Shown: positions 8,001-15,859 of the stretch, piece after piece
How the letters are laid out: each line of letters starts with the position of its first letter
Numbering within the stretch: position 1 is the stretch's first letter
Assembly: GCA_947632355.1 (NCBI GenBank)
Contig: CANROY010000010.1
Span: forward strand, 1 to 26,189
Origin: an uncultured Bacilli bacterium
Lineage (GTDB): Bacteria; Bacillota_I; Bacilli_A; RF39; UBA660
DNA length: 26,189 bases
Direction of reading: 5' to 3'
Notes under the pieces: generated by a model
What the model was told of the DNA's origin: nothing
Seen by the model: only the letters and a program-made list of their open reading frames with translations
Database searches by the model: none
Program-made: the position numbers and the translations under genes

Positions 8001-8275
8001 TTTACTTCACCATCCTTTTCTATTATCGTTTTTATTTCTTCATAAATAGATGTGGGCACTTCTACTTCTAAGGCTCTATCTATTATTTTATTTTGCATTG
8101 CTTTTTTTATGACTTCTAAATCCTTTTTCACATAAGCCCCTTTTCCGTTCTTTTTCCCTGTTAAATCAATTTCAACAAGTCCTTCTGGGGTTCTTACAAT
8201 ACGGATTAAGTCTTTTTTTTCAAAACGTTCTTTCGTTACAACGCACATTCTTAAAGGTATTTTTCTTTGTTTCAA
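7997..8275 (-). CDS. ylxR: YlxR family protein (RNase P modulator RnpM type)
   Basis: YlxR-family proteins are small nucleic-acid-binding proteins encoded in nusA-infB operons; the Bacillus member has been described as a modulator of RNase P. The 92 residues show the family core: RKIPLRMCVVTKERFEKKDLIRIV, then GKKNGKGAYV, equivalent to the usual GRGAY(L/V) signature. The reading frame opens with TTG (8275-8273) behind an AAGGATGTG site; no ATG or GTG is available nearby. In Bacillus an L7Ae-like gene (ylxQ) follows; here infB follows directly with a 4-nt overlap. Confidence 0.92.
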   Translation of the reverse strand: MKQRKIPLRMCVVTKERFEKKDLIRIVRTPEGLVEIDLTGKKNGKGAYVKKDLEVIKKAMQNKIIDRALEVEVPTSIYEEIKTIIEKDGEVK

Positions 8276-8288
8276 AAAATCACATCCT

Positions 8289-9212
8289 TTATTCTTTAAA
8301 AAACTTCAAAATTCTTTTTAAGTTTTCTTGATTCAATTCTCCTCCTGCAGCTTCCGGATGGCCTCCACCACCACAATGGACTGCAATTTCATTTACATCA
8401 ATACTGGGATTTATAGAACGAAAAGAAAAATTTTTTGTATCTCCTGCTAGTAGAAGTAATACATCGATATTTTCTTTCTTTTCTTTAATATAGTTGGATA
8501 ACAAATTACGATATTCATAATTTCCTAATGAAATAGCATATAAAATTTTATCCTTTTCGACTAAAAGTAAATTTTGATATAAATCTTTAATCCTATCTTC
8601 ATTTTGTTGATTTTGTTCTTGTATCCAACTTACTTCTTCTTCATTATAAGAAAAAGTTTCATTTCTTGCAAGTTTGTTTGTGAAATGATAAAAATATCCC
8701 CAAGGTCCTAAATATTGATGAAGGATTTGTAAATGAAAGGCATCTAAATCATTTTTCTCTTGCCATTCATATGTATGTCTTGTCATTTCTACAAACTTTT
8801 GGATATTCTCTTTATCTACTATAAGATTTTCTGAAAGCAAATAGGAGTAAAATAAACTTGTTCCACAACATTTCTTATTTTCTTTGCTTTCCATTTCCGT
8901 TAGAAATGAGTAATTTTTTTCAACTTGTTGCATGGCAAATAAGTGATGATCAAAAATATGTATCTTTTCTTTCAATTCTTCATTTGCATCTATTATTTCT
9001 AAAATAGAAACACTCGGGCATAAATCAGTTACAAATATTTTTTGATAATTCTTCCACTCTTCTTTTTCTAAAAAAGTAGAAAGTTCTTTATCTAATTCTT
9101 GTACATTTTTTACTAAAGTAATGGATAACGCATCTTGAAAAACAAGTTTGGCTAAAATTACAGCCCCTATACCATCTGGATCACTTTTATGTGAAAATAT
9201 TTTTACTTCCAT
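8289..9212 (-). CDS. DHH/DHHA1 phosphoesterase, NrnA/NrnB-like
   Basis: This is a DHH-superfamily phosphoesterase, a Mn-dependent family that hydrolyses short RNA or DNA oligonucleotides or cyclic dinucleotides. Visible are motif I SHKSDPDGIGA near residue 7, motif II VTDLCPS near 62, the name-giving HIFDHH near 92, and a DHHA1 end with CGGGGHPEAAGG near 290. The frame extends 18 codons further, but the start is set at 9212 because an AAAGGAGG site precedes that ATG; the gene then begins 17 nt after the nusA stop without overlap. I cannot tell from sequence whether it is a nanoRNase (NrnA/NrnB type) or a cyclic-dinucleotide enzyme. Its place inside the nusA-infB operon is unusual and suggests coupling of RNA turnover to this operon. 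Confidence 0.88.
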   Translation of the reverse strand: MEVKIFSHKSDPDGIGAVILAKLVFQDALSITLVKNVQELDKELSTFLEKEEWKNYQKIFVTDLCPSVSILEIIDANEELKEKIHIFDHHLFAMQQVEKNYSFLTEMESKENKKCCGTSLFYSYLLSENLIVDKENIQKFVEMTRHTYEWQEKNDLDAFHLQILHQYLGPWGYFYHFTNKLARNETFSYNEEEVSWIQEQNQQNEDRIKDLYQNLLLVEKDKILYAISLGNYEYRNLLSNYIKEKKENIDVLLLLAGDTKNFSFRSINPSIDVNEIAVHCGGGGHPEAAGGELNQENLKRILKFFKE

Positions 9213-9228
9213 AAATCCTCCTTTAATT

Positions 9229-10347
9229 TTATTCGGCTTTATTTCCCTCTTCGTTAATTTGAGCAAGTGTTTTTACATCAATTTTATATTTTGTTAAACG
9301 ACTTGCTAGTTTTACGTTACTTCCCTTTTTACCAATCGCTAGACTTAAGTTTTCGTCATTTACGATAGCAAGGGCTTCTCTATTTTTCTCATCCGTAATG
9401 TTTACGATAACGTCTTTTGCAGGACTTAAAGCATTTTTAATAAATTCTTGTGGGTCCTCACTATATAAAACTAAATCGACACGTTCACCATTTAATTCTT
9501 TTAAGATACTAGCAATACGGCTACCTCTTTCTCCGATACAAGCCCCGATTGGGTCTACTTTATCGTTGGTTGAGAAAACAGCAACTTTACTACGGATTCC
9601 TGGTTCACGTACAACTGCGTATAACTCGATTGTTCCATCCGCTAACTCAGGTATTTCTGTTTCAAATAAACGTCTTACAAAACCATAATGCTTACGAGAT
9701 AATAAAATAAGTGGTCCTTTTGTTGTTGCTTCAACTTTGGTAATATAAACTTTAATACTAGAACCCATTTCTACGGTTTCTTCTGGTATCATTTCACTTT
9801 TTGGTAAAATACCACGAGTTCTTCCTAAATCAACATAGTAGTTTTTAGCATCTTCCATCGCAAGCATACCAACCATCATTTCGCCTTCTTTATCAGCGAA
9901 TTCTTCGATAATGCTACTTCTTTCCGCTTCACGTATTTTTTGGTTGATGACTTGTTTGGCCGTAGAAGTTGCGACACGTCCAAAATCTTTTGGTGTTACT
10001 TCACGTTCAATCGTTTCTCCAACCTTTATACCCGGAACAATCTCTTGGGCATCCTCTAATAATATTTGTGCATCTTCATTAATTTCCGGAGGAATTCTTA
10101 CGATATTTCCTTCTTCATCGGTTGTTTCGGTTCCTTCATCATAATCATCCACAACCACTAAATAAGAAATAACTTTAATTTCTCCTGTATCAGGATTAAT
10201 ATCAACTCGTACATTAGTTTTCGAATCAAAATTCTTTTTATACGCTGTTGCAAGAGCAAGTTCCATTGCTTCTAAAACAACCTCACGACTAATATTTTTT
10301 TCTTCGACTATATGGTCTAGTGCTTTTAAAAATTCTTTAGCATTCAT
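9229..10347 (-). CDS. nusA: Transcription termination/antitermination protein NusA
   Basis: NusA binds RNA polymerase and modulates pausing, termination and antitermination. The 372 residues match the short Firmicute form lacking the C-terminal acidic repeats. The N-terminal polymerase-binding domain (FLKALDHIVEEKNISREVVLEAMELALATAYKK), an S1 domain near 135-200, and two KH domains are visible, the first with DPIGACIGERGSRI near 265 and the second with LAIGKKGSNVKLASRLTKYKIDV near 336. It starts with ATG behind GAGGG and overlaps the rimP 3' end by 11 nt. Confidence 0.97.
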   Translation of the reverse strand: MNAKEFLKALDHIVEEKNISREVVLEAMELALATAYKKNFDSKTNVRVDINPDTGEIKVISYLVVVDDYDEGTETTDEEGNIVRIPPEINEDAQILLEDAQEIVPGIKVGETIEREVTPKDFGRVATSTAKQVINQKIREAERSSIIEEFADKEGEMMVGMLAMEDAKNYYVDLGRTRGILPKSEMIPEETVEMGSSIKVYITKVEATTKGPLILLSRKHYGFVRRLFETEIPELADGTIELYAVVREPGIRSKVAVFSTNDKVDPIGACIGERGSRIASILKELNGERVDLVLYSEDPQEFIKNALSPAKDVIVNITDEKNREALAIVNDENLSLAIGKKGSNVKLASRLTKYKIDVKTLAQINEEGNKAE

Positions 10348-10603
10348 TTTCGTTCCCTCTTTCTTTACTTAACACATCAAGAATATATTCTTCATCAATT
10401 AAATCTAATTTATCAAGAATTGGATTAATTAAGTTTGTTGCATCCACAATTGTATCTAAATCAATCCCATTTACCTTATCAAGAACAATTCGTAAGAAAT
10501 TATACTTTCCTTCTCTTTCAAAAGTAATACTATCAATACTAATTTCTTTTTCTTTTAAAACTGTACTTAAGGCTTCTTCTATTTTTTTTAATTTACTTTC
10601 CAT
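10337..10603 (-). CDS. rimP: RimP ribosome maturation factor, N-terminal domain only
   Basis: RimP assists 30S assembly. The position just upstream of nusA and the sequence EREGKYNFLRIVLDK...IDLDTIVDATNLINPILDKLD...EEYILDV identify the N-terminal RimP domain. The family normally has about 150 residues; here only 88 remain. The protein stops right after the LDV strand, and the C-terminal SH3-like domain is missing, with nusA beginning at that point. No remnant in another frame is possible because nusA occupies the space. I chose the ATG at 10603 (GAGG 5 nt upstream) over the GTG two codons earlier. It may be a naturally minimal RimP. Confidence 0.85.
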   Translation of the reverse strand: MESKLKKIEEALSTVLKEKEISIDSITFEREGKYNFLRIVLDKVNGIDLDTIVDATNLINPILDKLDLIDEEYILDVLSKERGNENEC

Positions 10604-10628
10604 ATTCACCTCACCATTTCAATAATAA

Positions 10629-10650
10629 AAGTGGGATTTTTTGCCCACTT
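10629..10650 (-). terminator. Hairpin between the two-TM gene and rimP
   Basis: AAGTGGG / CCCACTT, 7 perfect bp with an 8-nt loop, followed on the minus strand by TTTTATTATT. It would catch read-through into rimP. A weak promoter (TTGCTA-N16-TATAAG) ends at its first arm, so the rimP transcript start near here is uncertain. Confidence 0.55.
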
Positions 10651-10668
10651 ATATCTGCTAGTTGTATT

Positions 10669-10703
10669 TTAGCAAAAGATTTCCAAAAAAGGAAGACTTT
10701 TTT
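10669..10703 (-). terminator. Stem-loop upstream of rimP
   Basis: AGCAAAA / TTTTGCT outer arms with TTCC / GGAA inner arms, separated by a few imperfect pairs. It lies in the rimP upstream region between the two-TM gene upstream in the window and the operon, with no strong T-tract; direction is uncertain. Confidence 0.35.
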
Positions 10704-10712
10704 GCTTTTTTC

Positions 10713-11711
10713 TTACATTTCTTGAACTTTTTCTTTATTTTCACTTGTGTAACCCTCTAAAGCATTTGGTGTATGTTTTAAAATAGCATCATAGATTTCA
10801 TCAAACATATTCTTACTTTTACGAACAATATATAATGAAAGAAGTTTATGTGTTTTTTTATCTTTTGTCTTAATAAAGATACTTTTTAAAGTAGAAAAGT
10901 TGGTAGTCGTATGAGTAGAAGAATACAACCAAATAATTTCTTTATAAGGGTAAACTTCTAAACCATTTAAGGTACAAACAATATAGTTACGGGTAAAATA
11001 AAGTTTAAAAGATTTATAATAGATGGTATCATCGTTCTCAATTTCACGTTGTACTTCTTCCCAAACACTTCCTAACTGATGAATACATTTCTTTGTTTTT
11101 CTTCTTTTATTAAAATAAAAACCAACAAGGAAAAGACCAATAATCAAAATAGGAAGACAAAAAAGCATATCTGATCGTATGGCTATAATTGGAGTAACAA
11201 AGGTATCTAAGTATACAATCCCAAACGTTTGATTAAAATTTGTAGAATTTACAACTTCACGACCTATAAAAGTATTCAAAGAATCAATAGCAATTTTTTT
11301 TAAATCCTCCGGTATTTTTTTCGTCATTCCTTTAATTAAAATAGAATTTGGTTTTTCTATATTTTCATCATTACTATATGAATAGTTATAAATAGGTTCT
11401 AAAGCGACTCTTGTTTTTTCATTCAAATCAACAATATAAATATTTTCTTCATCCCAAATAAAATAAGTTTTATGCTCAATGCCATTATAATCATTGGTAG
11501 CAAAATAATCTGTCATTACTTGTGCATCAATTTTCGCATAGACATCACTTACACGAACATCTTTTAAATCGTATAAATTATTTAGTTTTTCTTGACCTTC
11601 AAAATAAAAACCAATGAACATTATAAAACTAATGACAATTAAAAAAATACCTAGACATAAAAAACTCTTTCCCTTTTTTAGTTCTTTTAAGATTATTTCT
11701 TTGTTTGACAT
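10713..11711 (-). CDS. Two-TM membrane protein, unknown function
   Basis: I recognise no characterised family. The 332 residues have an N-terminal membrane segment at about 17-37 (FLCLGIFLIVISFIMFIGFYF), an outside-facing domain of about 140 residues, a second segment at about 185-203 (MLFCLPILIIGLFLVGFYF) followed by the basic stop-transfer FNKRRKTKK, and a cytoplasmic C-terminal domain. The C-terminal part, with YFTRNYIVCTLNGLEVYPYKEIIWLY, resembles PH-like beta-rich domains of Firmicute membrane proteins, a weak inference. The ATG has a GAGG site. It is followed by hairpins before rimP, so it is probably its own transcription unit. Confidence 0.8.
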   Translation of the reverse strand: MSNKEIILKELKKGKSFLCLGIFLIVISFIMFIGFYFEGQEKLNNLYDLKDVRVSDVYAKIDAQVMTDYFATNDYNGIEHKTYFIWDEENIYIVDLNEKTRVALEPIYNYSYSNDENIEKPNSILIKGMTKKIPEDLKKIAIDSLNTFIGREVVNSTNFNQTFGIVYLDTFVTPIIAIRSDMLFCLPILIIGLFLVGFYFNKRRKTKKCIHQLGSVWEEVQREIENDDTIYYKSFKLYFTRNYIVCTLNGLEVYPYKEIIWLYSSTHTTTNFSTLKSIFIKTKDKKTHKLLSLYIVRKSKNMFDEIYDAILKHTPNALEGYTSENKEKVQEM

Positions 11712-11773
11712 ATAATAACCTCTTTCTTTAGAAAAAATAAGAAATAGTATGACCCTATTACTTAATTTGAAAC

Positions 11774-11820
11774 TACAAAAAAAGTTAAAGTAGTTATAAA
11801 ACTATAAAAAACTACTTTAA
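11774..11820 (-). terminator. Intrinsic terminator of the 178-aa gene
   Basis: Perfect 11-bp arms TTAAAGTAGTT / AACTACTTTAA (11785-11795 and 11810-11820) followed on the minus strand by CTTTTTTTG. Confidence 0.75.
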
Positions 11821-11847
11821 AAAATTTCATTACGAATTATATTTTTA

Positions 11848-12384
11848 TTACATTTTTTTACTTTTAACACGTGTATCATCTATTGCTCTATCTAAAGTTT
11901 CATCAAGTGGTGGGAAAACTTCAGCAAGATTTTCATAGTAGTGATAAACTGTACCTTCACCATTCTTTTTAACTACCTTCGTAATTTGTTCTTTTATTTG
12001 AGTAAATTCTCCACTTTCATCATATAAGATTACTGAATTCATTAGATGATTACTTTTTCTACATTCAGAAGGATTTAAGTCCATTAGTGTATATCTTATA
12101 TCTTCATCCGTTTCTAAAAAAATTTTAAATCCAAATTTTCGAATAAAATTATGCTCTTGGTGAAATAAATTATATTTTTTAATTTTTTCTTCTAACTCAT
12201 TATCTTTGCTACCATTTCTAACGATTGTAACATCTAAAACATTACCTAAAATACTACCAAATCCTTTATAGGGTGCAAAATAAATACATCTAACACTTTT
12301 GTCTTTTCTCAATTCAAATGTTAATCTTGCTAATTCACTGCATAATTGGTCTCTTTGTTCTTCTGTTATCTTTATAACTTCCAT
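11848..12384 (-). CDS. Hypothetical protein with nucleotidyltransferase-like features
   Basis: No firm family is recognised. The 178 residues suggest a decayed Pol-beta-type nucleotidyltransferase fold. FGSILGNVLDVTIV near residue 42 looks like the hG(G/S)...DhD motif with the second Asp replaced by Thr, and NSVILYDESGEFTQIKEQI near 117 looks like the strand-turn-helix often found after the catalytic core. The substitution would argue against normal catalysis. The start has an AGGAGG site, and the gene has both its own promoter (12441-12469) and a strong terminator, so it is monocistronic. No adjacent HEPN partner, which would mark a toxin-antitoxin pair, is visible. Confidence 0.7.
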   Translation of the reverse strand: MEVIKITEEQRDQLCSELARLTFELRKDKSVRCIYFAPYKGFGSILGNVLDVTIVRNGSKDNELEEKIKKYNLFHQEHNFIRKFGFKIFLETDEDIRYTLMDLNPSECRKSNHLMNSVILYDESGEFTQIKEQITKVVKKNGEGTVYHYYENLAEVFPPLDETLDRAIDDTRVKSKKM

Positions 12385-12440
12385 ATGTAAACCTCCTAAA
12401 TTTAATAATTGTATATATGAAATATTTCTTTTTTTTCAAT

Positions 12441-12469
12441 ATTATATTCTTATTTTATAAAATAGTAAA
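12441..12469 (-). promoter_or_regulatory. Promoter of the 178-aa gene
   Basis: TTTACT (12469-12464), 17-bp spacer, TATAAT (12446-12441) on the minus strand, giving a leader of about 50 nt. Confidence 0.65.
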
Positions 12470-12483
12470 GATAACTAAATAAA

Positions 12484-12510
12484 AAGATTATAATTTTCTT
12501 GTATAATCTT
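12484..12510 (-). terminator. Terminator overlapping the end of the 332-aa coiled-coil gene
   Basis: Perfect 9-bp arms AAGATTATA / TATAATCTT followed on the minus strand by TTTTTATTT. The stem includes the stop codon and the last sense codons. Confidence 0.75.
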
Positions 12511-13486
12511 CTTTATATTCTAAACTTTTAGGGAAATCTCTTTGAGCAAGATTTATAATATCAACACTCTTTTTATATAATGTTTCAAAAATATGATTAT
12601 AATCATCACTTGTTAAATTCCATAATTTATTGCTTTTTTTATAAATACAAATACTAGTTAAAATATCTCCAATAAAACGGTCATCTTGATAAACTTCAAA
12701 ATTTAATAAATCCTTATTATATCGAAAATGATGTCTACCATTTATTTTTAATTGCGATAAATCGGAAATAATAATTTGTTGATATTTATTGAATAAGCAA
12801 GAGCAATGCATGTTTTCTACACTATCAAAGTAATTCATATAGCCTTGTTTATCTTCTATACTTCCTGTAACACATTCCAAATCTAATGCTTCATTTAATT
12901 TTTCTGTTTTATTAATGGATAATATAACTAAATCTTTACCATGGGCATTTTCAACAATAGATCTAATAGAAGCAAATTGGTTAGAAGTAATAAAATGCCC
13001 ATTAAATTCTTCAAAACGACTTATTAGTTTTTTCTTACCTACTAGGACATATAATTTTGGTACAACGACAATTTTTTCTTCTTTATGAAGAATATCTTTA
13101 TGTTTGATTTCTATTTGTTGATCTAATAAGCCCATTACTAAAATTTCATATTCTTCGTTTTTTTCAAATTGATAGATTTGTTTAATCATTTCTGCAAGTT
13201 CTTTGACATCAAAATTTCCACCAGAATAATAGGGAATAGATCTCCAACCACGCATTTCAAAAGCCAATAATGTTTTTAATGTTGGTGCATCTTTATATAA
13301 TTGAAATGGAACCGCACGTTTTATTTTTTGAGCTGGTCGCATTAATTCTTCTAGTTGTTGTGTTTTATATTGAATTTTTCTTTGATACTCTAAATATCTT
13401 TGTTGTGCTTTTAAATATTCCTCTTTTTGTTGGTTTTTTAATATTTCAATTTCTTGAAATAATAATTCCTTTTGGTTTAAATTCAT
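12488..13486 (-). CDS. Hypothetical protein with N-terminal coiled coil
   Basis: I recognise no family. The 332 residues begin with about 50 residues rich in Gln, Glu, Lys and Tyr with heptad-like spacing (KELLFQEIEILKNQQKEEYL), a likely coiled coil. A mixed alpha/beta globular part follows, with notable stretches FEMRGWRSIPYYSGGNFDVKEL near 77 and HHFRYNKDLLNFEVYQDDRFIGDIL near 252. There is no signal peptide or membrane segment. It is monocistronic, with a consensus-quality promoter (TTGACA-N17-TATAGT) and its own terminator. The start ATG has a GGGGGAG site. Confidence 0.75.
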   Translation of the reverse strand: MNLNQKELLFQEIEILKNQQKEEYLKAQQRYLEYQRKIQYKTQQLEELMRPAQKIKRAVPFQLYKDAPTLKTLLAFEMRGWRSIPYYSGGNFDVKELAEMIKQIYQFEKNEEYEILVMGLLDQQIEIKHKDILHKEEKIVVVPKLYVLVGKKKLISRFEEFNGHFITSNQFASIRSIVENAHGKDLVILSINKTEKLNEALDLECVTGSIEDKQGYMNYFDSVENMHCSCLFNKYQQIIISDLSQLKINGRHHFRYNKDLLNFEVYQDDRFIGDILTSICIYKKSNKLWNLTSDDYNHIFETLYKKSVDIINLAQRDFPKSLEYKEDYTRKL

Positions 13487-13513
13487 TGTAGTCTCCCCCT
13501 TTAATTGGGTATT

Positions 13514-13542
13514 ACTATACCAAAAACGTAAAAGATTGTCAA
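13514..13542 (-). promoter_or_regulatory. Strong sigma-A promoter of the coiled-coil gene
   Basis: TTGACA (13542-13537), 17-bp spacer, TATAGT (13519-13514) on the minus strand. It sits just past the stop of the glycosyltransferase gene. Confidence 0.8.
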
Positions 13543-13564
13543 GAATTTCATATAATTTTATTTT

Positions 13565-14857
13565 TTAACCATGAAAGGTAGTTCTAAACGTATAATACGT
13601 ATATTGAATTTCACTATACTCTTTTTCTAATGCTTTCATCGTTTTATCCTCTACATTTTCATACCAAGAATAAAAGAAAACAGTTTGAAAACCTGTTTTT
13701 TGTAAAATATGTGTTAGTTCTTGTTTGGTAAACGTATTTTTCGTAAAGGTACTTTTTCCATTTAGTAAAGCTTCGATACGCTTAAAACTGCAGGCGTTTT
13801 CAAATTCTCCAATTATCGTCCCATTTTTATTTAAATGCTTTTGTATCGTTTTTAAAAAAGCAATTGGATTTTTTACCCACTCTAAAGCTTTACCGATTAA
13901 AATGCAATCATATGTTTTTGCTTTCTTTAAATTTGGATAGATAGAAGCAAATTTTTTAGCAAAAGTTCTTTTTTGCTTATTCTTTTCGACTCCTTCAATA
14001 AGGCAATCTTTATAACGATATTTTAGTTCTAAAATATTAACACCAATAGAGGCATCTAAATCTAAAATCGTCTTATATTTTTCCATTAAAGGGAATGATG
14101 CACTTTTTACCTCATCAAAAACAAAAGTATCAAAATGCCATTTTTGATAGAAATACTCCCTGTTTTTAAAAAGGATAGAATAAAATGTATTTAAATCTTT
14201 ACGAAAAGAAGTTCCTAAATAGTGATGAATAAAAACATCATGACATAACATTAATTTATAACCGGATTCTAAAATACGCAAGGAAAGGTCATTATCTTCA
14301 ATATAACCGGGGGTATAGTTGATATCAAGTAAACCAATTTGATTGAAAACTTCTCTTTTTAGTAAAAGGCAAAAACCAATTAGAAAAGCCTTCTCTTCCC
14401 AACGAGCAGGATTGGACTCATTATTTTCTTTTGCTTTTTGTTGCATTTCTTCCATTGTCTCATACGTAAACTCTACACCCTGTCTATTTTCTGTGTGATT
14501 ACTAACAGCACCAACAGCACCAATAAAAGGATTACTATAAAGACAAGTTTTTAAGTTTGTTAGCCAATTTGTAGTAACAACGGTATCATTATTTAAAAGT
14601 AGAATATCACTTGTAGGATCCGATGCTTCTATCCCTTGATTACATCCAATCGGAAACCCTTTATTTTCTTTATTTAAAATAAGTTTAATATCCTTTTGTT
14701 CTTTTAAATAAGAAACCGTTTCATCCGTAGAGGCATTATCTACAACAATAAGTTCGTAGGTTCCTTTTTTAGTAAACTTACGAATACTTTCTATACAATC
14801 TTTTGTCAAATCAATATGATTATACGTTAATAGTATAATGCTTGTTTTAAGATTCAT
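13565..14857 (-). CDS. Family 2 glycosyltransferase fused to a methyltransferase-like domain
   Basis: The N-terminal half (about 1-235) is a GT-A fold glycosyltransferase of family 2. It opens with SIILLTYNHIDLTKDCIESI, continues with ELIVVDNASTDETV, GFPIGCNQGI and the DxD-like LLLNNDTVV, and has the acceptor-side YIEDNDLSLRI. The C-terminal half (about 260-430) resembles a class I SAM-dependent methyltransferase: DLDASIGVNILEL in place of the usual DLGCGxG, then YDCILIGKALEWVKNPIAFLKTIQKHLNKNGTII. The altered glycine-rich loop suggests a degenerate or unusual SAM site. Such proteins usually modify cell-surface glycans; donor and acceptor cannot be read from the sequence. No other glycan genes are next to it. 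The ATG has a GGTGAAG site. Confidence 0.88.
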   Translation of the reverse strand: MNLKTSIILLTYNHIDLTKDCIESIRKFTKKGTYELIVVDNASTDETVSYLKEQKDIKLILNKENKGFPIGCNQGIEASDPTSDILLLNNDTVVTTNWLTNLKTCLYSNPFIGAVGAVSNHTENRQGVEFTYETMEEMQQKAKENNESNPARWEEKAFLIGFCLLLKREVFNQIGLLDINYTPGYIEDNDLSLRILESGYKLMLCHDVFIHHYLGTSFRKDLNTFYSILFKNREYFYQKWHFDTFVFDEVKSASFPLMEKYKTILDLDASIGVNILELKYRYKDCLIEGVEKNKQKRTFAKKFASIYPNLKKAKTYDCILIGKALEWVKNPIAFLKTIQKHLNKNGTIIGEFENACSFKRIEALLNGKSTFTKNTFTKQELTHILQKTGFQTVFFYSWYENVEDKTMKALEKEYSEIQYTYYTFRTTFHG

Positions 14858-14974
14858 ATCTTCACCATTATACTATATGAAATTCTTGGTAAGAATACGC
14901 ATTAAAGAAAGCAAAAACAGTTTATGAAAATTTTCCTATAGAATTTCAAGATAAAATATATAAAACTCCCCTTT

Positions 14975-15757
14975 TTAAGAAAGTTTTCGTACTTTTTTGT
15001 AGCCTTCTTCTACTTTTTGAACAAATTCTTTTGGTATCTTTTTTCTAGCCTGCACAATAAACTTTTCATCCACTCCATACAAAGCCTCTGCCATTGCACC
15101 GACAATACAGGCATTTGTATCCGTATCTCCTCCATAGGATAGCACTTTTAATAAAGATTCTTCAAAAGTATTTGAAGTAAATAATGCATATAAACAATTA
15201 TCGATTGTTTTAGAACAAGTAGCATTAAAACCGTTAAAATCAGAATAAGTAAGACTTAAATGTAATTTTTGAATGGTTTCTTCTTTTGTTAACCCTTTAC
15301 GTGCATAGTAAATAATAAGAGCAATCGTCGTAGCAGAACTTATTGCTTCATTGGAATGATGGGAAGGTATCGTAGCAAGTCTTGCTTGTTTTCTTACCTC
15401 TTCTTCTTGATTAAATAAATAACCAACAGGAGAAATACGCATCATAGCACCATTTCCTATACTTGTACCTTCTTGATTTTGGAAAGCCCATTTTATAAAA
15501 TATTCAGAAAAAGTGTTTTCAAAATAAGGATGCATCTTTGGTTTATAGTTTAAGTACTCTTTTACATATTTTTTTAAGTAATCGGAATACTCTCCGTTAT
15601 TTAAAATGGCATCTAAAATGGCAATGGTTGCAATTGTATCATCGCTATAAAAACTTTTTTCACTTATTAACTCTTGAGGGTTTAATTTACAAAATTTTTG
15701 TGTTTGTTGATATTCATAAATAGACCCTGCTAAATCCCCAATAATGGCTCCCCACAT
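14975..15757 (-). CDS. ADP-ribosylglycohydrolase family protein
   Basis: This family (DraG/ARH type) uses a binuclear metal centre to remove ADP-ribose from proteins or small molecules. The full motif set is present: GAIIGDLAGS at the N-terminus, YSDDT with Asp39 and Asp40 as metal ligands, GNGAMMRISPVG, and the C-terminal GGDTDTNACIVGAMAEA. The 260 residues are normal for the family and no domain is missing. I set the start at 15757 because AAAGGAGG precedes that ATG by 8 nt; the GTG three codons upstream is part of that site. The substrate is unknown, and no ADP-ribosyltransferase is encoded in the window. Confidence 0.93.
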   Translation of the reverse strand: MWGAIIGDLAGSIYEYQQTQKFCKLNPQELISEKSFYSDDTIATIAILDAILNNGEYSDYLKKYVKEYLNYKPKMHPYFENTFSEYFIKWAFQNQEGTSIGNGAMMRISPVGYLFNQEEEVRKQARLATIPSHHSNEAISSATTIALIIYYARKGLTKEETIQKLHLSLTYSDFNGFNATCSKTIDNCLYALFTSNTFEESLLKVLSYGGDTDTNACIVGAMAEALYGVDEKFIVQARKKIPKEFVQKVEEGYKKVRKLS

Positions 15758-15859
15758 CAAGAACACCTCCTTTCTAATATTCTTTATTTTTCACTCTCAA
15801 ATCTCATATTTATTTGAATTGTCTATCAATTTAGTGCAAGTGAAGAAAATTAACATTTT

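Noticed and set aside
5886..8275. Recoded UGA (mycoplasma code 4)
   Set aside because: UGA ends ylxR and infB at overlapping ATGA junctions, and tryptophan codons are TGG.
9213..9266. Overlap of the DHH gene with nusA through a longer start
   Set aside because: An AAAGGAGG site directly before the ATG at 9212 and the family N-terminus show that translation starts after the nusA stop.
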